Translations under genes and position numbers: made by a program | Origin: Chryseobacterium sp. | GTDB lineage: Bacteria; Bacteroidota; Bacteroidia; Flavobacteriales; Weeksellaceae | Assembly (NCBI GenBank): GCA_003852805.1 | Contig: RDDY01000362.1 | Coordinates: forward strand, 1 to 11,032 | Direction: 5' to 3' | DNA length: 11,032 nucleotides | Notes under the pieces: model-generated | Database searches by the model: none | What the model was told of the DNA's origin: nothing | The model's input: the letters and a program-made list of their open reading frames with translations, nothing else | In this document: positions 1 to 5,191 of the stretch, in pieces | Layout of the letters: each line of letters begins with the position of its first letter | Numbering within the stretch: the first letter of the stretch is position 1

Positions 1-163
1 CGTCGGCAATGGTCACGTTTCCCACGCCTGCACGAACGATGAATTCGGCCGCAAAAGACCCCACGCCGCCCATGCCTACAATCAGCACATGAGCATTGGC
101 AAGCTTCTCCAAGCCTTTCTCTTTAATCAGCAGTTCTGTGCGTTCCAGCCAAGGTTCGGTCAT
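1..163 (-). CDS. tcdA: tRNA threonylcarbamoyladenosine dehydratase (TcdA/ThiF-MoeB-HesA family), partial
   Basis: Only the N-terminal 54 residues are present; the rest lies beyond the left edge. The start MTEPWLERTELLIKEKG is followed by a Rossmann-type nucleotide-binding stretch, HVLIVGMGGVGS (about residues 27-38), then AAEFIVRAGVGNVTIAD. The RTELL opening together with the GxGGVGS loop is typical of the TcdA (YgdL/CsdL) branch of E1-like enzymes, which use ATP to cyclise t6A at position 37 of ANN-decoding tRNAs to ct6A. Other ThiF/MoeB-like enzymes share the fold, but the N-terminal wording fits TcdA best. Its ATG overlaps the TGA of the upstream tatD-like gene (ATGA), so the two are very likely translationally coupled. 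The ThiF family assignment is firm; the exact substrate is inferred. Confidence 0.85.
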   Translation of the reverse strand, partial: MTEPWLERTELLIKEKGLEKLANAHVLIVGMGGVGSFAAEFIVRAGVGNVTIAD

Positions 164-774
164 TTCAGTATTTTATTCAGGTTTGCGGCAATAATTTCTT
201 GCACTGTTTCTACGGAAGTGTTCAGCAGCGCGGCGGCTTGGCGATAAAGAGTCTCGATTGGTATCGGACTGTCGTCGGTTTCCAGCAGGATAAGATCCGT
301 CGGGCAATGCAAAAAGCTGTTCTGCAAAGATAAATTTTTAAGCAGCGAAGCGCCAAAAGACAAATAGAAACCTCGTGCCGTTAATTGCTCGGCGATCGTT
401 TGTTTTCGGTTGAAGCCGTGGAAGATTACCGACACCGACAGATCTCTGCACAAATGCGCCGTCCGCTCATGCTGCCTGACGCAATGCACGATCAACGGTT
501 TTTGAAGATCTTCTGCCAGCCTGATCTGTTGCCGAAACAATTGTTCTTGAACGGTAAGCGGTGGCGAGACAAGATTGTCCAGTCCGCATTCACCAATGGC
601 TACGCATGAGGGATCCGACGCGGCGGTTGTCAGTTGCTTCCACAATTCGGTCCGCTCGGCATCAGCGGGATGAATGCCCGCCGAGAACGGATTTTGAGGC
701 ACCGCTCCTTTGCAATCGTAGTTGTAGATGCCGGCCCTACCGTCGTGATGGTGGTGATGAAAGTCAAAAAACAT
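160..774 (-). CDS. TatD family metal-dependent hydrolase, short form
   Basis: This is a 204-residue protein of the TatD family, metal-dependent hydrolases of the amidohydrolase (TIM-barrel) fold, several of which are DNases. Visible metal and active-site motifs in order are FHHHHH (residues 5-10, containing the HxH pair), GIHP (33-36), GECGLD (61-66, Glu62), VHCVR (His97), FHGF (His119) and ETDDSP (Asp167). The start at MFFDFHHHH was chosen because the reading frame remains open 74 codons further upstream but that extension has no family similarity and overlaps the divergent tetR gene. The protein is about 50 residues shorter than E. coli TatD (about 260), with no obvious loss of motifs. The stop overlaps the tcdA start by 4 bp. 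The substrate cannot be read from the sequence. Confidence 0.88.
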   Translation of the reverse strand: MFFDFHHHHHDGRAGIYNYDCKGAVPQNPFSAGIHPADAERTELWKQLTTAASDPSCVAIGECGLDNLVSPPLTVQEQLFRQQIRLAEDLQKPLIVHCVRQHERTAHLCRDLSVSVIFHGFNRKQTIAEQLTARGFYLSFGASLLKNLSLQNSFLHCPTDLILLETDDSPIPIETLYRQAAALLNTSVETVQEIIAANLNKILK

Positions 775-779
775 CGGTT

Positions 780-787
780 CAAAAATA
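780..787 (-). promoter_or_regulatory. possible -7 element for the TatD-family gene (weak)
   Basis: The minus strand reads TATTTTTG, a perfect TAnnTTTG match, ending only 5 bp before the ATG at 774. No TTG/TTTG lies at the right distance upstream. If used, transcription would begin at or very near the start codon, giving a leaderless or nearly leaderless mRNA. In such AT-rich DNA it may be a chance match. Confidence 0.25.
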
Positions 788-793
788 ATGAAA

Positions 794-806
794 TACCGCG
801 ACGGTA
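794..806. promoter_or_regulatory. GC-rich inverted repeat, candidate TetR operator
   Basis: TACCGCGACGGTA consists of perfect 5-bp arms (TACCG/CGGTA) around a 3-bp centre. It sits between the divergent tatD-like and tetR genes and is GC-rich in an otherwise very AT-rich gap. TetR-family regulators commonly bind palindromes in the divergent intergenic region of their own gene, so this is the best operator candidate here. The arms are shorter than those of many TetR operators, and binding is inferred only. Confidence 0.3.
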
Positions 807-818
807 GTGTTTTAAACA

Positions 819-854
819 TATATTTAGTTGTATATTTAACTTTATATTTGTTAT
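819..854 (+). repeat. three 12-bp imperfect tandem repeats ending in the tetR -7 element
   Basis: TATATTTA, TATATTTA and TATATTTG begin at 819, 831 and 843, exactly 12 bp apart, giving units TATATTTAGTTG, TATATTTAACTT and TATATTTGTTAT. The third box (843-850) is a perfect TAnnTTTG match 18 bp upstream of the tetR ATG and is the likely -7 element, with transcription starting roughly 10 bp before the ATG. No clear TTG/TTTG lies 17-23 bp upstream of it. The spacing could reflect regulator binding on one face of the helix, or local slippage. Confidence 0.45.
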
Positions 855-868
855 AGAAACCACAGAGC

Positions 869-1483
869 ATGAAAACAGGATTTACCGATAAACAGGCACA
901 TATACTGACCGTTGCAGAAGAGCTGATTGCCGATAAGGGTTTCCACGGCACCTCTGTGCGCGAGATATGTTCTGCGGCAGGCGTCAACGTTGCCATGATC
1001 TCGTATTACTTCGGTTCCAAGGAGAAAATGATGGCCTCGCTCTATCGGTTCAGAGTAGAGCGTACGCTGGAAAACTTCTCTGCATTTACCGATGAACTGG
1101 ACGGCAAAACACCGACCGAGCAGATGAAGATCTTGGTTGCTTTCATCGTCAACCATATTCTTAAGTTCAGTTACTTTCACGGTTTTGTGACGCAAGAGTG
1201 GCAGTCCACCGCAGAGGTAAAAGATACTTTGCAAGAGTTTTACAAAGAGTTTGCGGCAATCATTGTGCGGATTGTGGATGCGGGAAATGCTTCCGGCGAT
1301 TTCAATTGCAAGCCGGCAGCCGAAGATTTGCTGGCCACTATGATCGGTACCATTATCTTTGTGATCCGCAACCGCAACTTCTATGAGAAATACATCGATG
1401 AAGACGCCGATTACTTTGCCGCCGCCGAGGAAAGAATCAGAGAACATCTGACAACGACCATGTTCGGGTTGCTGCGCAGGTAA
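869..1483 (+). CDS. TetR/AcrR family transcriptional regulator
   Basis: A 204-residue DNA-binding regulator. The N-terminal TetR helix-turn-helix spans about residues 8-55: HILTVAEELIADKGF, then TSVREICSAAGVNVAMISYYFGSKEKMMASLY, with the family-typical YYFGSKE at 46-52. The C-terminal ligand-binding and dimerisation part (about 60-204) is helical and diverges as is normal for the family, so the effector is unknown. The ATG at 869 is preceded closely by a TAnnTTTG box. It is transcribed away from the TatD-like gene and is not followed by the efflux-pump genes that many TetR regulators control; the next gene is bamD, 196 bp downstream. The likely target is its own promoter region and possibly unlinked genes. 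Family assignment is secure, target unknown. Confidence 0.92.
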   Translation: MKTGFTDKQAHILTVAEELIADKGFHGTSVREICSAAGVNVAMISYYFGSKEKMMASLYRFRVERTLENFSAFTDELDGKTPTEQMKILVAFIVNHILKFSYFHGFVTQEWQSTAEVKDTLQEFYKEFAAIIVRIVDAGNASGDFNCKPAAEDLLATMIGTIIFVIRNRNFYEKYIDEDADYFAAAEERIREHLTTTMFGLLRR

Positions 1484-1679
1484 CCATTCTTACCATCAAC
1501 AGATGACTCCGCATCAGCGGCTTTTCCACGGTTTATCCGTAAAAATATCGGGGCCGGGTTGCAGCTTGCAGGCTTAACGTTAAACTGTCTTAAAATAAAT
1601 CTCTTTACCAAAAAAAGGTTATTTTTGCAGATTGAAGGCGCGAAGGCTGTTTTGATGCCTTTTGACAAGCCAAAAACTT
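1484..1679. other. non-coding gap between tetR and bamD
   Basis: This 196-bp stretch contains no gene I can support. It holds a perfect 10-bp palindrome TTAACGTTAA (1574-1583), AT-rich DNA and a -7-like box at 1620-1627. Only tiny hairpins (CCGC-ATCA-GCGG at 1509-1520, ACGG/CCGT just after) follow tetR, too weak to call a terminator. Confidence 0.6.
1620..1627 (+). promoter_or_regulatory. candidate -7 element for the bamD operon
   Basis: TATTTTTG is a perfect match to the Bacteroidota -7 consensus TAnnTTTG, about 50 bp upstream of the bamD ATG, and is followed by C as often seen. A matching TTG/TTTG at 17-23 bp upstream is absent, so only half of the promoter is supported. It is the only plausible start for the closely packed bamD-rpoZ-coaBC-DUF4835 transcript. 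Confidence 0.45.
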
Positions 1680-2654
1680 ATGAGAAAAATCCTTTTCCTG
1701 TTGATCATTGTTTTGGGCGTCGCTTCTTGTAACAAAGAATACGATGCTGCAATGAAAAGTGCCGATAAGAATCTTATCCTGAGCACCGCCAATAAATATT
1801 ACGAGAAAAAGAAATGGAAAGAAGCATTGGCTCTCTATGAACGACTGCCCAATCTGGTGGCGGGTACAGACGATGCGCCCGAAGTGCTTTTCCGTTCGGC
1901 TTACGCCAATTATTACGATAAGAGCTACCGGTTGGCGGGGCATCAGTTCAAGAATTTTGCGGTAACTTATCCGGCAGATCCGCGTCGTGAAGAGGCAGCT
2001 TATATGTCGGCTCTGTGCTATTACCAAGACTCGCGCGATTATAATTTGGACCAAACCAGCACGGTAACCGCCATCAATGAGTTGCAGGATTTTCTGAACA
2101 ATTATCCGAATTCCGATCGGGCGAAAAATATCGACGAACTGATAAACGAACTCAACGATAAACTTGAGTTGAAAGCGTTTGAAAACGCGCGTCAGTATTT
2201 CAAAATGACAGAATACAAAGCGGCTGACGTTACTTTTGAAAACATGCTGGATGACTATCCTGCGACCAAATACCGTCCGCGCATTTACGACTACATGATG
2301 CAGTCTAAATATCAGTTGGCCATGAACTCTGTTTTCGATCTGAAGGCCGACCGTATCTTGAGTGCCATTGCTTTCAGTCGCCAAGTTGAAAAAGAATTGC
2401 CCGGCAGTGAGCAAGCCAAAAGTGCTGCCAAAATGCGTGCTGAGTTGGAAGCCGAAAAGGTGAAGTTCGCGCAGTTGCAGAAAGAGGCAGAAGCGCACGA
2501 AGCTGAGATGAAGGCCAAAGCCGAGCGCAACGCCGCGAAGAGGCAATTGGATGACGAGCGCAAAGGTGTGCAGGCAATGCGTGACTCTGCTGCCATCGCC
2601 ACGCCGGCTCCGGCGGCAACCATCACGCTTCCCACAAATAAAAAGAACAAATAA
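1680..2654 (+). CDS. bamD: outer membrane protein assembly factor BamD (lipoprotein)
   Basis: The protein has 324 residues. A lipoprotein signal peptide, MRKILFLLIIVLGVASC, has a lipobox ending at Cys17, so the mature protein is predicted to be membrane-anchored. Residues about 30-250 form TPR-like helical hairpins (ANKYYEKKKWKEALALYERL, AGHQFKNFAVTYP, LQDFLNNYPNSDRA, ENMLDDYPATKYRP), the fold of BamD, which works with BamA to insert beta-barrel proteins in the outer membrane. The C-terminal part, about 255-300, is an Ala/Glu/Lys/Arg-rich probable coiled coil, then a Pro/Ala/Thr tail; this makes it roughly 80 residues longer than E. coli BamD (245). The ATG at 1680 is preferred over an in-frame TTG at 1662 because it opens directly on the signal peptide. 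rpoZ begins 11 bp downstream. Confidence 0.9.
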   Translation: MRKILFLLIIVLGVASCNKEYDAAMKSADKNLILSTANKYYEKKKWKEALALYERLPNLVAGTDDAPEVLFRSAYANYYDKSYRLAGHQFKNFAVTYPADPRREEAAYMSALCYYQDSRDYNLDQTSTVTAINELQDFLNNYPNSDRAKNIDELINELNDKLELKAFENARQYFKMTEYKAADVTFENMLDDYPATKYRPRIYDYMMQSKYQLAMNSVFDLKADRILSAIAFSRQVEKELPGSEQAKSAAKMRAELEAEKVKFAQLQKEAEAHEAEMKAKAERNAAKRQLDDERKGVQAMRDSAAIATPAPAATITLPTNKKNK

Positions 2655-2665
2655 TACTTACGAAT

Positions 2666-2989
2666 ATGAGCTTTAGAGATAATAACGCCGAAGTAACCAC
2701 CATTACCTACGATCGTGAAAAGATCGAAAGCAAGGTGGGGAGTATTTACGAGGCCATTGTGATTATGGGGAAAAGGGCAGAGCAGATCAACGCGGAGATC
2801 CGCACCGAGCTGCATGGCAAGCTTGACGAGTTTGCCGTTCACAATTCCACACTGGAAGAGGTTTTTGAAAACCGCGAGCAAATCGAGATTTCAAAGAACT
2901 ACGAGAGATTGCCCAAACCTACTTCCATTGCCATCAAAGAATGGTTGGATGATGAAATCTATTTCCGCAGAACAGAGGAGAACGCATAA
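2666..2989 (+). CDS. rpoZ: DNA-directed RNA polymerase omega subunit, Bacteroidota Rpb6-like type
   Basis: This 107-residue protein resembles the omega/Rpb6-type subunit found in Bacteroidota, which helps fold and stabilise the beta-prime subunit of RNA polymerase. Recognisable stretches are GSIYEAIVIMGKRAEQIN (about residues 25-42), where omega carries its conserved helix with the KRA/RA-QI pattern, then LEEVFENREQIEISKNYERLPKPTSIAIKEWLDDEIYFR (about 63-101), typical of this lineage. It lies 11 bp after bamD and 2 bp before coaBC, so it is almost certainly cotranscribed with both. It diverges from proteobacterial omega, and the call rests on remembered family sequence, but the length, motifs and position all agree. 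Confidence 0.85.
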   Translation: MSFRDNNAEVTTITYDREKIESKVGSIYEAIVIMGKRAEQINAEIRTELHGKLDEFAVHNSTLEEVFENREQIEISKNYERLPKPTSIAIKEWLDDEIYFRRTEENA

Positions 2990-2991
2990 AT

Positions 2992-4197
2992 ATGAGCAGC
3001 CTGCAGTCTAAAAAGATACTGCTGGGCATTACCGGTGGGATCGCTGCCTACAAAGTCAACGGGCTGGTCAGAGATTTAAAGAAACGTGGCGCAGAGGTGA
3101 AAGTAATTCTTACACCCTGCGCTTCGGATTTTGTGACACCTCTGACATTGTCTACGCTGTCGGGCAATGCCGTAGAGTCGGAGTTTTATGACGCCAAGGG
3201 CAATTGGACCAACCATGTAGAGTTTGGTCTGTGGGCAGACCTTTTCGTCATTGCGCCGTGTACGGCAAATACCCTGGCGAAGATGGCCGGCGGATTGTGT
3301 GACAACCTTTTGCTGGCAACCTATCTGTCTGCACGTTGCACCGTTATGGTAGCACCGGCGATGGATCTGGATATGTACGCCCATCCGTCTACCCGCCGCA
3401 ATTTGGAAACGCTGGCATCGTACGGCAATGCCATTATTCCTGCCGAGCACGGTGAGCTGGCAAGCGGTCTGACAGGACAAGGTCGAATGGCCGAACCCGA
3501 GACCATCGTCGCAAAAATTGAAGAACAGTTTATGAGGCAAAATCCTTCGGTGCTGAAAGGCAAGAAAGTGCTGGTGACTGCGGGACCGACATACGAGGCC
3601 ATCGACCCTGTTCGTTTTGTAGGAAACCATTCGTCGGGGAAAATGGGCTTTGCCATAGCCGAGGAAGCAGCCAAAAGAGGTGCGCATGTTGTTTTGATTT
3701 CCGGACCGTCGGCGGAGCGGTTGCATCATCCGATGGTAGAATTGCACCGCGTCACTTCTGCACGGGAAATGCACGATGAGGTTTTTCGGCATTTCGACAC
3801 CGTCGACTTGGTGGTGATGAGTGCCGCCGTTGCAGACTACGCTCCGAAAAATATTGCCGTCGAGAAAATCAAGAAAAAGGACGACGAACTAGCGATAGAG
3901 ATGGTAAAGAATCCTGACATACTCGGCGAGATGGGCGAGCGCAAGAAAGATCAATTCTTGGTAGGCTTCGCTCTGGAAACAGAAAACGAAATTGAAAATG
4001 CCAAAGGCAAACTTTCCCGTAAAAACCTGGACGCCATCGTCCTGAATTCATTAAAAGACGACGGCGCAGGTTTTGGTACAAGCACCAATCGCATTCGCAT
4101 CATCTCAAAAGACGAACTGCGAGAATTCGATCTGAAAAGCAAAAAAGCCGTGGCGGCCGACCTTTTGGATTTTATAGAAGAAAAACTGCACAGATGA
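2992..4197 (+). CDS. coaBC: bifunctional phosphopantothenoylcysteine decarboxylase / phosphopantothenate-cysteine ligase
   Basis: A 401-residue two-domain enzyme for steps two and three of coenzyme A synthesis from 4'-phosphopantothenate. The CoaC flavoprotein domain (about 6-185) shows ILLGITGGIAAYK, NHVEFG with catalytic His75, PCTANTLAKMAGG (the PASANT-like motif, 89-101), PAMDLDMY (122-129) and ASGLTGQGRM (157-166). The CoaB ligase domain (about 190-401) shows VLVTAGPTYEAIDPVRFVGN, HSSGKMG (Asn212 region), VVMSAAVADY (274-283) and the lysine cluster KIKKK (292-296) in the substrate site. Two CoaC positions differ from E. coli: Asn125 is Asp and Cys158 is Ser. The start lies 2 bp after rpoZ and the TGA overlaps the next ATG. 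Function as CoaBC is secure by overall similarity. Confidence 0.96.
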   Translation: MSSLQSKKILLGITGGIAAYKVNGLVRDLKKRGAEVKVILTPCASDFVTPLTLSTLSGNAVESEFYDAKGNWTNHVEFGLWADLFVIAPCTANTLAKMAGGLCDNLLLATYLSARCTVMVAPAMDLDMYAHPSTRRNLETLASYGNAIIPAEHGELASGLTGQGRMAEPETIVAKIEEQFMRQNPSVLKGKKVLVTAGPTYEAIDPVRFVGNHSSGKMGFAIAEEAAKRGAHVVLISGPSAERLHHPMVELHRVTSAREMHDEVFRHFDTVDLVVMSAAVADYAPKNIAVEKIKKKDDELAIEMVKNPDILGEMGERKKDQFLVGFALETENEIENAKGKLSRKNLDAIVLNSLKDDGAGFGTSTNRIRIISKDELREFDLKSKKAVAADLLDFIEEKLHR

Positions 4198-5093
4198 AAA
4201 AGCTTTTGTTCTCGCTCTTTCTGATATTGGGCATGGCTCTGCAAGCGCAGGAACTGATGGCGACCGTGCAGGTAAACTCGTCACAGATCGGCGGAACCAA
4301 CACCCAAGTGTTCCGTACGTTGGAGAAGTCACTTCGAGATTTCATCAACAATACAAGCTGGACGGGGAAGAGGTTGCAGAACTTTGAGAAGATAAAATGC
4401 AATATATCCATTGTTGTTTCCGAGCGGCCGTCGCAAAACAGCTTCCGTGGCAGCATTATTGTTCAGAGTACGCGCCCGGTTTTCGGTACGCAGTATGACT
4501 CGCCGATGCTTAACATCAACGATACCAATTTTGGTTTTGATTATACCGAGAACGAAAACTTGATTTTCAACGAGCGGCAGTTCTCGGGCAAGAATCTGAT
4601 AGATGTCGTCAGCTTTTACATCTACCTTATTTTGGGTTATGACGCAGACTCGTTCCAAAGCCGTTCGGGTCAGCCGTATTTCGAGAAGGCCATGCGCATC
4701 AGTCAGAACGCTCAGGGACAAAACTTCGTCGGTTGGTCATCGGTCGAGGGTCCGCGTACGCGTGGCTCTTTGATTACTCGTTTACTGAACGAGGAAAGTA
4801 ATGTATTGCGAAGCGTTAATTACGGCTACCACCGTTTGGGCTTGGATAATTTGGCCAAGCAGGAACAGAGCGCCAAACGGATGATTGCTGAACAATTGCT
4901 TTCACTGCGGACGTACGAGAACTCGTTTCAGATGAATTATCCGTTCAATCTGTTTATCGAAGCGAAGAAGAACGAGATCTTTCAGATATTCAACAACGGG
5001 AATAACGGCGCCATCAATCTGACGGAACTTCGCGCTTTGATGAACACTTTCTCGCCAAAAGATTCCGAGACGTACTGGAACAAGTGGAAATGA
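4194..5093 (+). CDS. exported DUF4835 family protein (possible T9SS protein PorD)
   Basis: This 299-residue protein opens with a signal peptide (MKKLLFSLFLILGMALQAQ, cleavage probably after Ala18 or near it), so it is exported to the periplasm or outer membrane. The mature region begins ELMATVQVNSSQIGGTN, followed by TLEKSLRDFINNTSWTG, then IIVQSTRPVFGTQYDSPMLN and VVSFYIYLILGYDADSF, wording that matches the DUF4835 family found next to coaBC in Flavobacteriia. Some databases, as I recall, name this family PorD of the type IX secretion system; I cannot verify this here. It has no enzymatic motif I recognise. Its ATG overlaps the coaBC stop (ATGA), implying translational coupling. The family call is good, the role uncertain. 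Confidence 0.8.
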   Translation: MKKLLFSLFLILGMALQAQELMATVQVNSSQIGGTNTQVFRTLEKSLRDFINNTSWTGKRLQNFEKIKCNISIVVSERPSQNSFRGSIIVQSTRPVFGTQYDSPMLNINDTNFGFDYTENENLIFNERQFSGKNLIDVVSFYIYLILGYDADSFQSRSGQPYFEKAMRISQNAQGQNFVGWSSVEGPRTRGSLITRLLNEESNVLRSVNYGYHRLGLDNLAKQEQSAKRMIAEQLLSLRTYENSFQMNYPFNLFIEAKKNEIFQIFNNGNNGAINLTELRALMNTFSPKDSETYWNKWK

Positions 5094-5100
5094 TTTAAAA

Positions 5101-5184
5101 GTCAGGTGTTAGAAGTCAGATGTTAGAATTTAGTATTTAGAACTAGTAAGTACAAAGTAAATAGTACAAGCTACACTGTACACG
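5101..5184 (+). repeat. degenerate heptamer (7/14-bp) tandem array
   Basis: Twelve consecutive 7-bp units fill most of the gap before recN: GTCAGGT, GTTAGAA, GTCAGAT, GTTAGAA, TTTAGTA, TTTAGAA, CTAGTAA, GTACAAA, GTAAATA, GTACAAG, CTACACT, GTACACG. The second base is T in all twelve and the first is G in eight. The left half follows a GTTAGAA-like pattern and the right half a GTACAAA-like pattern; the first two 14-bp units differ at one base. It starts 7 bp after the DUF4835 stop and ends 7 bp before the recN ATG. No promoter or hairpin was seen within it. Confidence 0.7.
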
Positions 5185-5191
5185 AAGAAGA

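Noticed and set aside
735..760. CAT/CAC run encoding five consecutive histidines near the TatD start, as an affinity tag or repeat element.
   Set aside because: The family normally begins with an HxH metal motif here and related short TatD proteins are His-rich at this point; the run is natural.
775..996. Extended N-terminus of the TatD-like protein starting at 996 on the minus strand.
   Set aside because: The extension has no family similarity, overlaps tetR on the other strand, and the conserved FHHHH motif begins right after the ATG at 774.
1509..1520. Hairpin CCGC-ATCA-GCGG followed by CTTTT as a tetR terminator.
   Set aside because: A 4-bp stem with a short, interrupted T run is too weak to support a terminator.
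1605..2546. Long open frame on the minus strand opposite bamD (313 codons).
   Set aside because: It is antisense to a clear lipoprotein gene, lacks recognisable motifs, and is explained by the codon composition of bamD.
5101..5184. CRISPR-like array before recN.
   Set aside because: Units are 7 bp and degenerate, with no spacers, and no cas genes are present.
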